In this document: positions 1 through 15,400 of the stretch, in pieces | Layout of the letters: the number at the start of each line of letters is the position of its first letter | How positions within the stretch are numbered: the first letter of the stretch is position 1 | From: Tubulanus polymorphus | Lineage: Eukaryota; Nemertea; Palaeonemertea; Tubulaniformes; Tubulanidae | Length of the DNA: 64,000 nucleotides | NCBI RefSeq assembly: GCF_964204645.1 | Contig: NC_134031.1 | Location: 17,357,307-17,421,306, forward strand | Direction: 5' to 3' | The notes under the pieces: model-generated | Told to the model about the DNA's origin: nothing | The model's input: only the letters and a program-made list of their open reading frames with translations | Databases searched by the model: none | Program-made: the position numbers and the translations under genes

Positions 1-3000
1 TCACTGGTTAATGGTGATTGTATACTTAGCGGCACTCGGCGAGTCGAAAAAAAGCTAAAACACGTATTTCGCGCGGTAATGCTCGACCGGCGTGTTGTTT
101 TCATGCGATAAACAGCACGTTTTCTTGATATAAAATATAGTTTAATTGACTCTACCTCCTGTCCGTTATGAGCCATTAAGTTAATTCTTCGCTAATGCAT
201 CGCCGACAAGAAGCTGGGCTAAGGTTCTCGTTTTATCAGCTTCGCCGGTATGTGGTCGCCGATTGGATGGGAACGCAAGTTATACGGACTGTTAATGCAG
301 TCAGGTATAATGTTCTAATAGGTAACTATTATCGTCTAGGATTTTCTCTCTATCACTTGATAAGGTGATGGACATTTTTCCATTTGAAGCGTGTATGCGC
401 CTAATGGCCCGTTAATGATTTGTAAATACAGCGTCTATTTTCACGATGCTTAAATGCAGATCGGAGCGTCGTTGGAAAAACAACGTTTTAACCTTAATAT
501 CGGAAGATCTATATCTTTATGAATCGCTTACTGTTAGATATAATATTGATACTAGTGATGATTCGGTAAGATGTTTGACGGAGTTGAGAAAGTCATTTTC
601 CCTCGAGGTTGAAATCCCACTGACGGTAGAAAGCTTTCGACCGCGAGATGTGCTGTTGTTCTATGACGATAAAGCTCGTACTGTTTTCACTGAATCTGCG
701 AATCGCCACTGGACGCAAACTGTTTTATTATATCAGAGCCATTTTGTTGCTTGTCCATTAATGTGCTAGCCATTACGCATATGCGCTACTAATAGGTTTT
801 CCATTTACTTCCAATGAACAGTATGTTAAAAGGAAATGGGAGGTCGAACCATCTCCGCGGCTTAGCTTACCCTAATGTGTTACAAAGTGGAATGTTTTTA
901 TATCAAAATGGTCATGCTTCACTATACGGGGTATACTCTCCTTGCCGTGAGAGCCGGCTTAGTGGACGTTACAATGCTAACATTTTCCACACACTCTGTC
1001 GCCGAAACCATGGAAGGCCATTTTCTGATTTGTCTTTGGAAAAAATCATTTCCGAAAATAGTCGTCATTCTGAAAAAAAAAGGTTGATGCATGTGGACAG
1101 GTATTCTGCCGTATAAAAAAATCGGTTATTTTAACCACATTGTCACGCCTTTAATATCCACTCGAATTTTTTTCTTTGCTCAATGGTTAATGACAAGTTC
1201 AATTTATATCGTCGTCTACAACGACTCGGGTGTTAGCAGCAATGACACACGCCGATCACGGGCCTAATTGATTGCCAGTTGTTTGCGTATCCACGGCGAA
1301 TTTAATATATACAACAAGCTTCGTACCGGGGAACTGAGTGTATTTTCTGGACTCTTCGGGGAGTATTCGGTTCCGATGGGTAATAGCGAAAAGCGCGCGA
1401 AATAATCGAATAATTTGTTCGGTTAGTTTGCGAGTCATGCGAGACAACGTGAATCGACGGTCGGCAGATGTAACCGGTACTCCCGGCGGTTTGACTAAGA
1501 AAAAACGAACGTTTGATAACAAGACCAATTTACGCGTGATGCGATACGAATATTCGTCGATGTCCTGTCGTTGAAGCGACCGATCAACGAAAGACAATAT
1601 TCGCGCGTATCACGATTCAGCTTCATAACAGTAAAAATCGTCCGCTCTGCAGCTTGCACAGAAATTACATTAACTTCGATTGTTCGATATAAAACGCAGT
1701 TCCCGCGCGAGATGAGTTAGTTGAAAATCCCACGATAAATCCGAAAAGACGAAATTTTCTGTAGAAAAAGGGTTGTGAATTGAAACATTTCGTCAAGTAT
1801 CAATAGCAGTAGGCCTGGTGATGGCAAAGGCAGATTCAGGATTCTTTGAATGGGGTGGGCCTGCAAATTGAAAGGGTGCTTCATATGAAAAGGGCAGATT
1901 TAGCAATGCGAGGGCTGCTAGCAAAGCATTGGCGAGGGTTTTGGTGGCCCTACAGCAGAATATTGAAAAACAAGAGGGGACTTTTCATGCCCTTAACGGA
2001 GCCGATTCGGACTTACGTTTAAAATTTTCTTTGCAAAAATAAGATTTCCAGACTTTTTGGGGCACACCAGTCCACCCGGTCCACCCCCTATATATCCGCC
2101 CATTGTTTATTCACTTTCTACCGAACATTATTTTAAGTCTCATCGTGGTATTTTCTACATTTTAAACTCGATTATTAGTTTGCAGGATTGCGGACAAAGT
2201 GCATAGCGTCTGCTAAAACAAACATCAATGTTCAATGTTTTTTTTTCGGACCTGGGTGACGGTTTCTCGATGATGTCGATGTCGTGTTTGTTCAGCGTTT
2301 GGCCACGTAAACACAAGCACCGCGGCCGCACTATGTCTTCCGTAATATACGACGTATCATGACGATTAAATTAATTATTCGTATTAGTGTAATATCGGAC
2401 CGGCCGTTCAATTTGCTCGAGGATGCATCGGTGGTCATTTACACGGCCGTAATCCAAATGTTGTATTTAATTAGCCAAACACGTACGTATCGACAGTTTA
2501 AACAGAGCCAGCTCTGTGTCGACAGCGAGATACAATCTTCTTAGAATGTAATTGACTTGAGGAAAATCGAAATTAATTAACACACAAAATCGAATTCGTA
2601 CTTAATTAATTGACTCAAAGCAAGTGAATCCGCATTCGCGCCGAGTAATAATTGTTTCGTAATGCCTGCCAAGCCGCGCCACATGCGTATACAGATCTAA
2701 GAGGCGCGGGGGTAATTCGCTTTGATGACGAGCTATTCGATGCACGACTAAGTAAAGGTGGCTTAATGTTATTATTACAAGGTATTGATAGAGAGCGCGT
2801 AATTGAATAAGAAAAATATTAATCAGGGGATCGCATTTTAATTAAGCAAATGCGGAAGGGTTTAGCTAAGGGATGATGCGTTGTTTCATCTTAAAGCCGA
2901 GCTGAAACGGTCGTCTGCCTTTGCGAGTTTGCCACTCGAGGGATACGATTTTGTACATTTTCTGTTGTTAATTAGTTTTGCCATGGAGATATATAACTGC

Positions 3001-3214
3001 TGCGAGGCTTAGCGGTTTTTGCTGTCTCGGTTTTTTTTGCGAAGGGGCTACGGTTTCGACGGGCCACAGATTGATGTATATAGTTTGATGTGTGTAGTTT
3101 CTTTCTAAACAGGATTTTAAGTCTGACCTGAATCGCCGTGGCGTTATTTATTCAAGTAGGACTAGATTTCGATCGAAAGTTAATAATTGTTTTTTTTTTA
3201 ATTGTATCTTTCAG
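1..3214. other. Non-coding region upstream of the first visible LMO4 coding exon
   Basis: No ORF in this stretch looks like a gene; the open frames are short and match no family I know. It probably belongs to a 5' intron or the upstream region of LMO4, because the first coding exon is preceded by a good polypyrimidine tract and AG at 3213-3214, so at least one 5' exon lies further upstream. It contains a decayed hAT-like repeat near 1.8-2.1 kb and many ATTA/TTAATTA cores of the kind homeodomains bind, which are too common in AT-rich DNA to be called sites. Confidence 0.6.
1815..2103. mobile_element. Decayed hAT-like non-autonomous element (fragment)
   Basis: The left side reads GGCAAAGGCAGATTCAGG and the right side ends CCCCCTATATATCCGCCC. 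These resemble, in opposite orientation, the CAGGGGCGGATCCAGG type of end seen at 27193. The inside has no ORF. The two ends match poorly and I see no clear target-site duplication, so this is an old, tentative call. Confidence 0.3.
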
Positions 3215-3479
3215 CGAACCCTATGGCAACTTGTAACCAAACTCAGAACAACAATAATCCTAATATCACAGCAACGCTGGCTCAAAACAACAATATACAA
3301 GTGAAATCGTGTGCCGGTTGCGGTGCGCGGATATGCGACCGGTATTTGTTACACGCAGTGGACCGTTATTGGCACACGGGCTGCCTAAAGTGTTCTTGCT
3401 GTCAGGCTCATTTAGGAGAAATAGGAACGTCGTGTTTTGCCAAAAGAGGAATGATACTTTGTAAAAATGATTACATAAG
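3215..3479 (+). CDS. LMO4: LMO4 coding exon with LIM domain 1
   Basis: The acceptor is a T-rich tract ending tttcag at 3214 and the donor is AAG/gtaggt at 3480. All eight zinc ligands of LIM1 are present (C-x2-C, then H-x2-C, then C-x2-C, then C-x2-D), the last being the Asp of CKND. The exon begins two bases into a codon if it is read through from upstream. Confidence 0.93.
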
Positions 3480-6400
3480 GTAGGTTTATACGTCGTGTTA
3501 GCTTTTCTATCTCGTGCACGTATGTTTTTGTACTCTTGTCGATTTCTGATTTGAAAGCCGGTGGTGCTTTGAAAGTCGCGGTAATTCGATCCCCAATTTA
3601 AAAGTATTCGATCGAACAGCGCGCAAGGACGTCATGTAGACATCTGTACTAGCAATCAATTCTTCCAATTAACTTAATTATAGAGTATGGATAATCGGCT
3701 GAGGGATCTCGGGAGGGCTCCGGTTCCAATTTGCGGCGCGAAAATTTTCGAATGCTGTTAATTATAATTACGGGTGGCCATGCACCGAAAACTGTATTGG
3801 CTGATCGAATTCCCATGTACCCAATTTGGAATCGCGGTATCGCGGTACTGGTTTATTCAAGGATATTGACGGATTTGAAAACTGATATTCACGTGATTGT
3901 CATTGAACATACTTCACTGTCAATATCATATCATATAGTGCGCCTGGTATATCTTCTAAATTGGCTATGTCCGGAGCGATTAGATTTTCGAACTACAAAA
4001 CGCATTTCAATTATACGCCGATAATCATGCCATCAATTTGTCGACATTTTTGACGACTTGTTAATTGCTTTTGATGGAAATTATGTGCTTGATAATCTTT
4101 CATTTATCTCATTAATACGGCCCTTCATATCGGGCTAAAAGCATTTGCTTCATTAGTTGAGTGGCGCTGCACGCCGTATGATACATGTAAAACGCGAAGG
4201 CGCTGCGTCGATGAAACGGCGTAAATCCGCGTACTCCTCGTCATCGGCTTGATCTGATTGCGACGCTCATTCGCATTTCGATCGTCAAATAAGTATACAT
4301 TCGTTCGCGTAATGAAATTACAACCGGGTGTATCATTACAATTGAGGTTATTGGAACAATTTGCAATATCAATTTATGCGAAATTGACATAAACCACGCG
4401 CGTGCTTATAGTCTAAAAATACAACGTTTTATTAGATGCAGAAATTCTCTACGCGACAGTATTGAATTACGCTAATGTAGAAATTACAGTGAAGTGCATT
4501 TCTGATTGATTCAAATATTTCCCGCTAAAGTGTTCTGTTTGTGCCGACGTTTTCACCGACATATTCGCCCCAAGATGTTTATGCTGATACATTTATAATG
4601 CTATTACAATGTGCGAAGAAAAATATCCAGATTTTATTTAGCCAGAAATAGGTAATGATTTATTTATTGAGATTTATCAGCCGAGTCTGACTATCCTCTT
4701 TCTATTTCTTCAATACCTTACCGAAACGAAATACGATTACGTAATTATATAAACGATAGAAAAGGAATAAGATTAACTTAACTAATTTAAGTTACAACTT
4801 TACCGCTGGAAATATATAAAATCTTAGTTACTCGTCTTTGCACACAATCAAACAGTATTTGTTTCCTAATCATTGACGAAACATTGCAATGATAATTTAA
4901 GGAGTCCCACTTGAAATCCTAAATTTTTCTTTCGACTATAGCCTAATAGGGGATTCTCCATTTTATTTGTTTCCTGTACAATAATCTCGTTCGTGTTGTA
5001 GAAATAAAATGAAAACTGCTCCAGTATTTTTTTCCTTTTTTTCACGTGTTTCACTTTTCTAGTTTCAGTTTTTTAGTTTCAGTTTTTCAGTTTCGACGAC
5101 TCGCGTTTGACTCGCCTTTAATAGTAGATTTCATTTCGTTCTGTGCTATATTCGGTAACAGTAAATTGTCGGGTAATTTTACAGTCGGAGATGTTCAAGG
5201 GACTTTTTAGCGCTCTGCACGGAAAATCACCGACATTAAAATTCAGTCGCCTGGCGATTTCGCAATAACATTAAATTACAGTGACAGAAACATGTGCGAA
5301 TATGATTGAGACATTATAATACATATATACATAGTGCACAGGTTAGAAATACTGTTTAGATGACGCTCTGCCCGAGGCTAGATAATTTTCAGAATATTAG
5401 ACTATAGGGTAAGGTTCATTGCCTGGGGGAAAATTTAACGATTTTTTGTCGAACGCGTTGTACTGTCGTTATAGATGAGAAATTGTAGTTACCAGATTTA
5501 AGTACGGCGTAGAATAAGGTTGGCGTTCGTAATTAAAAAAAACTCAATCTTGGACACCGAGATCGAAATAATCCGATGGCGCACTCGGGTTCGATTTCGT
5601 CGCGTTAAGCGCAACAACACTAAAAAAAAAGATTTTCTCGATTTCTTCGGCAAAGACGTGCTCGTTCGGTCCGTGGCCCTTGTTTCTCACTCGACTCTTG
5701 GCTCGTCGTTGATTCGAATTGATCGAATGTAGCCATTAGTCTTCAGCCGTCCGATGTATAACAAGGACACGATACCATTACGGCTCGTGCTTTGTAATTG
5801 CGACTGTTGAAACCATTAACTTCCATTATACACGGGCTGGATTAAAGTGTTGTTAATGAGACGCACCTTATGTGCTCCACTCTGCTAGCGTCACTCATTA
5901 CATATATCCATTTGGTTTCATTTCCTTTTCTTGCTCGCAAGGTTCTCGTGGTTGCATTGACTGAAAGCTAATTGACTGCTGTTGGACTGTGACTGCACGG
6001 TCGACTGAGACATTCGTTCGTGTAATGCGTTTCTCCCGAGTTATCGGTGCTACCCCGGGGTCTGGCTCGAAGCTTCCCAGCCTTTCAGAAACGAATACTT
6101 TCCCGCAAGTTCCTTGTCCAGGTTTTGTCGGATGACAGCTTCATTGGTTCTTTGATTTAAGTCTTCATACAGCTATAAGAAAGTCGTACATCTTTGGCGG
6201 ACTTAATACCCTACATTTGTATAATAATGTCTGATCAATGTTGTTATAGATTGTAACAGCGCTAGACGGCTCTGTAATTGAAAACCGAGAATAATAACTA
6301 TGTGTTATATGAATGTGCGCCACTAATTTGCCACCGTTTTCGTGATTTATGTTTTCAATTTACTCGGAGCTGTAAAACTAGTTTATTTCACGCCATCCGC

Positions 6401-9400
6401 TGTGTGCTTAGCGTGTCGAAAGCGCCGCCAAATCCGTGATTACAGTCTAAATGAACAAGTTCCGCCACAAAGACAACATCACCAATTTCGCATAATTCAC
6501 GAACGTTCTTCGGTAATTTGTGTATACGCGTCTTTCGACGTTTCGTTTTTGAAGCGTTTCGAGCGTTCTCCATTTCTCGATCCCGCGGCTCTCGTGTCGC
6601 GAAAAGACGGATCCGCTATACTCCTCCCGAGCGGACGCCACGGCAAACAAATTACGCTACGATTTCTAAAAACGCTCGAACGTTTTCTGCAGCGGCTCAC
6701 AACCCGTTAATCAATCGGGAAATAAAATTGGTAAACATGTAGATGTGAATTGATGGACGGGTAAACACTGTTCAAATGAACTTCAACCGTCATTAAATGA
6801 ATTACCCTTGATCATTATCGATTGGCCGATCGATTGCTATTGCTCGATCATATGATTAATGGTTGATTTATCGTAGTAATATCATATACCCAATTGACTC
6901 AGTCAGCAACGTTTGCCAGTGTATTGCACCGAATTATAATATCCACTGTCAAACGGTACATGATTTGTATTCGTCTCGGAATTGGTTTTTCGCTTTCGAT
7001 CGTTTTCATTAACAAACGTCAAATAGGGAAATATGATGTAATTCCATCGATTGCATTTCGACTGGTTGACTCGGCGGGCCGCGCCGTCATACGGCGTACT
7101 ATATACGCGCGACCTTCACCTTTCTTTTGTTAGACCGGAAGACGGAAGCAAGGTTATCCGTCACCTGCCGGAAATTCTAAAAAAAAAGAAACAATAAAAC
7201 CATTGAAAAATCAGTAGAGTGTTTGTGAATGTTGAAGATACAATTTGTCGATATTTCCCAGGGAAGTGTATGGTATATATCGGTGTCTTGGCCATCTCGG
7301 TATTGTATGATGCTGTTTGAAGTCGATTCCCCATTTACTAAATAATTCACACGCAAGATGAGATGGCATTATGTATGCCGGGCAAGTGGCGTATCTGATC
7401 GTCGAATCACAAGTGTGGACCACTCACTAGTTCTCTCTTCATCTAAATTAGTTGTTTTCTGTGTCGTTTTTCGTTGACTGCGCTCTGCTCTCCCTAAAAG
7501 CCTCGTCAGATGTTCACTGTAATAATAGTCGCAGAGATTCATCTCGCTGATGGCGCAGAATCACGGCATTTTCTGATGTATTGTAAAAAGCTGACTAATT
7601 ACGCCTTTCTTTCGGGCTAATAGAATTAGGTATAGTTTTTTTCAGCAAAGCGGATAAAGTGTATGGTCTTTTCATGTCGGAGCGTGAATTAATACTCTGA
7701 ACGGCGACTGATGGTGATAGAGAGATAGGCTCGGAGAAAGATCGCGATAGCCGATTCGATACGCGGATTTCTTCCGTTCACGAAAATGAAAGAACATCAG
7801 ATTCGTCTATTTCAAACGACTGCTTGCTTTGAGTGATTCAATGGTCAGGCAATGGTTCATACCCCCTCGAACGGTGCCCTGCCATTAGCGCATCTTACAC
7901 GTGTCAAAACGCTGTCGTCAGCTGACGAGTTGAAGTTGTTTTTCAGCAGATTCGTGTTTATCTCAGTTTGCAGATCGTGTGATATTTCAACATCTGGGTT
8001 TACACGTTTGCTCAGCTGGTTAACGCATATATGTATAAATAAATTTTAGATTCAGATATTGATTGTGGTATGATTTTCGTTCAGTGTAGATTGAAATAAG
8101 ACAACGATTTTGTCGGTTTAAACGAGACGAAAGTACGTAAATATGGTAGAAGGGCTGTAAATTGCCTTCATTTGTTTGCCGTCTTTCTTAAGATGGTGAA
8201 ACGAGGCGATTTGACTGATTAAAAAACGTGCCTCATTAGAAGCGAACTATACGACGCGTGAAACCTGCTGCTTAATTAGCGTTCCCTAATTAATTAATCG
8301 TTCAATCGCCCAGGTAGAAAAGGAGCCCGCGTGAAGGGGCTAATTGGCCAGCTGACGCCGCGTGGGACAGGTGATTATAGGCTCATATACGGCGTTTACA
8401 GCTTTTCTTCCACTTCTCGAATTGAGTTCACTTCATGGCAATATTTACCGTTTCCAAAACCGCTATTCATAAAACTGATCGCGTATTCGTAGAAATCAAG
8501 TCAATATGGCCACGTGGCGACCAATTAGCGATTGTGATTGATGGTTTTTTTCGTACATAGCCGCGTATAGTTGTTCAAAGATATTTGCGCGTGAACGAAA
8601 GTGGATATTTGCTTTCATTAAAATCGTCTATACGAGCTCATGCATCTGCACCTGATGGATGTCAGGGATACCCAATTAAACTAAATAGCCTCATTACGTC
8701 GTGTTTTCTTGCATTGACTGAGGAATGGAGAGCTTCGCCAGTACAATCGACTAATTAGTTATAATAAGACTCAAATAACGAGAGCGGCAATATTATAATC
8801 ACTCTCCAACAACGAGTTTTCTGTATTATATTGGTTGCCAATTAAAATTACGATTTGAATATGAAACAGTCACAAAATAAACGAACACGAGGCAGAGTGG
8901 TTAAGTCACCCAGTGTAGGTTTGGTAAAAGTGGCCGTAGATTTTCATTCTCTAAACAAAATATACACCCGATAAAGTTTTATTCGATTCTTTTTCTCGAA
9001 TTTTTTGTTGCGAATCATACACGCATCGGCTACCGCCATGGAAACACTGATGTGACTACGCGAAGATGAAAATGCACTACATCGTCGCTACGATGCATTA
9101 AGACTGGTTTCTGAGTGACGATTGCCCGTGCAATCACTGCACCATAATCGCTGGCAATTATTTTGACATTTTACAAGGTATTTGCTATGATTAGAGACAT
9201 CCGATTCGGCGATGTATTAATGCAACAAAAGTGCCATTTACACGGGTTTTAATGCGCAATTAAAACGCCCGGCAGAGAGTGTGCTGTACGGGGGTGATGG
9301 TATCGTGTTCCGACACGCAGCCAGTCACTGACGCCAAGTTCGGAAGTGGCGACCGTCTTAATCTATCGATAATGGTACTTCACGATGATAGTATACGGGC

Positions 9401-12400
9401 CACTTTCATAAACATGCATTTCTCGTCCATAACATTACAACGAGGAGGGTGGTCTACTTTTGGAATAAAGACAAGCGTAATGAAATCATAACTGGTATAA
9501 GATAATAGATATAACGAAGTTATGATATCAATTGAGGGTGCCCGATGGGACAAACGATTTGAGGATATTGACGGTTCCTCGCATCGACCCAGTTTTTGGC
9601 TATCGCTATTTGTCGATATCATTATTCGGCCTGTTTTCTGTCGCTGAAAACTATTTCTTGTAATACTTTCGCCAGGTTCGACGTCGTCAGTCGCAATTTG
9701 AGTTCGGATTTCAGCCGAGAATCAAAACGAACTAATCGTCTATTCGCGTCGTGTAAATACTGGGTAAACCATTGTATTATTGGCGAGATTATACTGCGCG
9801 CACAGCAGCCCGAGCTTATTCATCTGATTCGGTGCTTACTCCGTGAGAATCTGACATGTGTCGTCGGCCCGTTGATCCTTTAAACGAGGCGCTCATACCC
9901 CCGGTATATACAGTCCGCTCACCAATAACCCGAACGTCTTAATAAGTAATAAGCGGAACGTCGAGGATATCGGTAGAAAATCCGAATAATTAATAAAGAT
10001 ATCATATATTTAAGCTAAGTCATAATGATGTATATCCTGGTGGTGATTTTTCGTGGTTTCGTATGTCAATTACTGGGTGTACTCAATATTCCATGTTAGT
10101 TTTTCATTATAGAAGACGCTACGTGAGCGCATCGCATTTCCGTCTCATATCATCCTGTTATTTGAGACTTGTGTCTATTTGTTAAAAGTGATATTAGTAG
10201 AAGAGGTATTAGACTTTACATATAATATGAATGACGGTTTTGTGGAGATAAATCCGCGTATTTTTTTGCATTTCCGCAATTTTGGAATTTTCATTACTTC
10301 CCGATATATAAATGTCGTAACCATCTCGCTCAGACACGGTATATGAACTGAAAAGCTTGTCGAAGTCTCAGAAAGGCAAGGTTCGTGAAGTGTAAAGGTT
10401 TAAATCGAGCGCTATTTTGTCGATGGTTTTCTGCATCAAACAAGAAACAATGTACACGAGAATAATAATCTCATCAATGTACTGTATATATGTATGCATA
10501 TAATGTAAGACAATTAACTAACGAGCCCGCGTGCGGTGTTTCTTACTGACGTTCATCGCAAAACTCCGAGGACGACATCAAGAACCCCTGATGATTTCAA
10601 CGCGAATGAAAGTCAATTCCCTTCGGGTACGGGACGCAATCTTTACAGCAGCGCTATATATGTCAGATCACGTGTTGTCGCGAATTGCTTTTGCCATATT
10701 AGGCGGTTGATGATGCGCCCTGGCCTTCATTTATCATCTGAGGTGCAATGTCATATTAGTCTACGTTCGTTTCTCCCATTCTTCTTGCATCGACTAATGG
10801 GAGGATTAGGACACATTTTTCCTATTCGCTCTAATAGCTTGAAAACGAAATAGGATCCAATTCTCGGTGGGTCTCGTCTAATGAAGCTGCGGCACTGTCG
10901 CGAAGAAGCAGATCTGGTGTAAATTGGCGCCTGTTTATTCCGTAAAATCTCTAGTTTTAATGAGACCAAAAGCCTTGTGACTAAGGCGCGATATTAGCTC
11001 GTTAGCGACGTTTTGCGAACGAAGAACGAAGCTAGTCTGTCAGTACTCGAGCTGCGCCGAGTTCATTACGTTGGATTGTTATATACATAAGGCTGGGGGA
11101 CGTCTGGTGGCGTCTGTGGACGGGGTTCACAGTCCGCCGCGGGCCAGCAGCTTCTCTCGGCTCATTATTCGCCAAATCAGGGGCTCCTTACCGGTATCAT
11201 CTTGTTAGCGCGGATCAAACGCTACCATAATTACGCTTATCCACTTCCTATTCGCTAGAGTCAGAATTCACTGGCGTGGTGCGAATTTTTCACGTTATTT
11301 TCGTGGTATCTGACCTCTTAGTGTTTACCGGGCGTTATAAGATGTGCCCTATTACCTTGATTATTTTGGAAACGTCCGTAATTAAGCCCCGTAGGTCGGT
11401 CGAGCCATTTCTTTATCAGGTTAATTTGTTGTCTAATGATGGACATGGTGTGTTGAAAGGTGATCCTCGTGTCGTTGTCCTAATACACCGTTAGCCTTTG
11501 GTGAAATCCAACGACGTTCCTCGTTTCTCAGAAACTATACCTGGTTTATGCTTATGAAATATGAAACATGATTTTTAGATTCGAATTTCCCCGAATATAA
11601 TGGTATATAACTGCCGAGTGGATTCTAGATTTTCGCGCCCTTATCTCGCAAATTTGGTCAATTACAGAACGTTGGCGGCGTCGCATTAACCGCTTCGGTG
11701 ACTGTTTTGGCCTCATTAAAACTCGATATCCCCGGGAAAGAGCGACGCGTTAAATTTCCTCAAAACGGAAGAAAGAAAAATACCGCAATGCATTCTACTT
11801 ACGGGAATAGGATTTGCCATGACGGCGTCTTAATGGACGAAAAGATGGCCGGGCGTTCGGAGAGTTACTCTGCGATACGAACGCGTCTAAGCTATCATTA
11901 CCGATAGGTCAAGGTCGCAATTACGCAAATGGCAATTAATCGTCCACGCAAGCGACGAGACTTCAGAACCCCAAAGTGACAAGACAATTAAATTCTATTC
12001 AAATCGGAGATATCCGTCGCGAGAATGCGTTACTGTGGCTTAATTGATTCGTAATTCGCTAATTGGCACCCCGATCGGTCCGTCATTATAGGAGTCATGT
12101 TGATGTTGTCTCTTTGTCTCTGGGCTGAGATGGTTTCCCTTGCCATCGTTATACTGAAACTCAATTTCAACTGAATTTTAATGATTCTTTGACGCCGTCG
12201 GGCAGTCATTCAAAATATCCATCAGTCGAAGTCGCCACCATCCAATCCTTTGCCTTAGGCGTATTTGTTCTCATTAGTTGGACCAGTTGACCGATTTCGA
12301 GAATTATTGGCCTTTAGATGAACAGCGATTCCTTGTTTTCCTCCATAACCTCTTGTATTCAAACAGTCGCTTTGGAATTAGCTATACAAAAGCCGCCCAA

Positions 12401-15400
12401 CAAAATGGGTTCATATCTTGCTCTTAACACTTAAGAAGCCATTATTCCATACGTATTCGACAACATCGTTTTATACGCGCGATCACGACACCAGCGCGAT
12501 ACCGAATGTCAAAAAACCGTGAGACGAAAAACCTACTTAAAGCCCGAGATGTCATTTCAATCCATTAAATACTAATGCAAGTCTGGCTTAAAACATAGCG
12601 GACGAGATTATTTTCATTGAAAGCGAGATTTTGCTTTCAACTACCTCTTAAACGTTGGCCGCTGCTTTGAATATTATAGCTAAACCTATTAGTGCATTAA
12701 CTTATTGGAGTTGAGTGTCTCGGTTGTACAGGGGGAAACTGAAGTGCCGCCACACACTATACCACATTCACATTTTGATGTGTTAGATTTTCCTACGAGG
12801 CCTTCGCGTCGTCTTATTTCGAATTATAATGAAAGAAGGATTTTCTCTTGTGATGAAAGAGAGATAACATGGCGGCTGTCGCAATTACGAAAATTAGTTC
12901 AAAACGTACAAAAAATCCCATCACAGAGACGAGATGAAAGAAATTGGTTTTCTTTCAGTTTTCTATTCTTAGATATTCGTTCTATCCATGTGCTTCCTAT
13001 ACAATTGCCGTCTCGGGAATCAATTAGGTTTTGCACAGGTTTTACATTCTACGATTCGCTGTAATAATAATAATAATAATCAATGAACAACCTTTCCATC
13101 ATCGATGAGTTTGGTCAAATTGAACAAGCTAATTATATTTAATTGGATGGATGTTTTAAATATTTGTACCGACCAACGTGGGTTCATCAACAGATTATAA
13201 TTGGTTTACGGAATACTTACGTGCATATGGTAATTATCAGCCGTCGTCGTTAGCGTGTTTGTTTTCTCGATGCGGACCGGAAGTGCACCGCCGGCGCACA
13301 ATTGCCGCAATTAAACGACTTTTTACCGGCCGAAACTGGTTCGCACGCTGGTAAAAAACGAAACCACAAAATGCCAGGCGCGCTGAGGGGTATGCGTGAA
13401 AGGTGTTGTTTAATTAGTATTACGTGGACGCGGAAATATTGAAAAGTTGTCCTCAACGCGCCGCCGTCGTTACTGACAAAATCAGGTTTCGGTGCGGCGG
13501 TGTTGCTCCTACCGCCTGCGAAGTGACTGCATATTACGGCAATGAGTTTATACGCATTCTTGTTACATATTGCGGGCTCCTCATTAATTATCGCGAGAAA
13601 TTTCTTCTAATGAGTCTACATTGCGGTTAATTGGCGTGGCAAGGTGAAATTACGACTGTCAGATATCGATACATATAGCTCCTGCGACTGAGGCGTTCGG
13701 CGGAGATAATAGTTTTTTCTTTCCTTCAAATTGCGAAGCTTCGTCTGAAATTACGCTCATTAAGAACAACTGATTGACGCGTATTTCAAAATTATCCGCG
13801 TTCAGTCATCAGAACACATGGATTTCCTAAGGATAGGTCTAAATGGATACAGCGTTTTCCATCAAATGAGAAAAACTCCGTTTTGCTACCGGTTGATTTT
13901 CAGTGCTGCCCTATAGAAGATTGGAAAATGATTTCCAGCAGTTTCCGATTGCCTGCTTCTTTCATCGAATGTAGTAAATTTTTTTTTATATCAGTTCCAG
14001 TTCTGATTTTCTCTAACGAATACGTTCTTTTCGTGCGGGTCTGACGGTTTAGATATGCCATATTCGACTATGCCTTCGGCGTCGTGCAAAGGCTTATCAG
14101 GTTTTCGAATTTTCAACGGTATATATTTCGTTTAAATAACTCATAAAATCAAAATTGATTTCGTTCTTTAGATTCTCGTCTGTCGTTTTTTCGAGTCCAT
14201 TTAACTGTCTCCGTCTCACGCGACATACTCTAATCATCATAGGTCGATCGTTTTAAACACACGAAAACTAATCCATTTATTAAAAATTTTTTTTCATTCA
14301 AGCGCATATCTTCTGGCTATGGGCCATTGCATGTTTGACGCTTAGACATCATCATGAACATTCCCTTCTCGTTTTACGAACGTCGGTTAAATTGAATTCG
14401 TACGTTATACGGCAAGTTTCGCCCTTTCTTCATTCGTACGTTCGGTATTTAGTTACTTAATTAGAGGCCACGCCCGGGAACTGTTTTCAAGGCGCAGCAA
14501 TACGAAGAATGGCGTTTATATACGCGTTGCCGAGCGGGTGACACGCGATCCCGGAATATCGAAATCGAACCGATTTCTCTACGTGAATAAAATTGATGAA
14601 TTCATGATTCACTGATATTCAATACGCGTTTACTACTCAATCGATACGAAAAGTGAAGACCTTCGGAATAGTTGCCAGTCACATTATATGAATAGGCGAA
14701 TAGTTAAGCGTATCATCAGAGAATCAAATAGGCCTTATGAGAATCAAACTCACTGATTGCGTTCGCTATTAGTTGATGGTGGATACGAGATAGAATTGGA
14801 TACTTGAATACTCTTTTTTTTTCTTCCTTTAAATTTCGAAACACCCCACTAGTCCGGCACCGCACTATTCCGACACCCCAGTAGTCAGACACCCCACTAG
14901 TCCCACGTTCTGCTGTGCAATGGGCTAATTGTGGAGCAATAAACTTAACTTAACTTGTTTCTCATTGTAAATCATCATCTCTGATTAACCATTGATTTTC
15001 GTGGCTGAAGTGCGTTGCATTCTCACAGAAAAAAAAACTCGCAAAAATAACAACAGTTATCGATATTTTTAAGAATCATTTGTTAAATAAACTCGATACA
15101 CAACATACAAAGTTTTTTTATACATAAAAAGAAGCGGCAATATGTCTGTTCCATATATAGTGCAGCGCTTCGAGTATTCCGATGATACTACAGTTCGGGC
15201 ACTATAAAGAATACATGTATTTATGTATATCACTGTAATGAGATCGTTATTGATAATAATAGGATAGGATTGAAATCTTCCTCGATTTAATTGGTTTCAA
15301 ATATCAAACAAAAACTCCAACAACGACAAGAGTGGTCGGGTTTATAACGAGCCATTCCAGGCTCTATGTCAATTAAAATCGCCTCTTTTATTTGACATTG

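Noticed and set aside
6342-6710. 122-codon open frame with several overlapping frames on both strands
   Set aside because: Open frames on both strands over the same bases reflect local composition, and no family is recognised.
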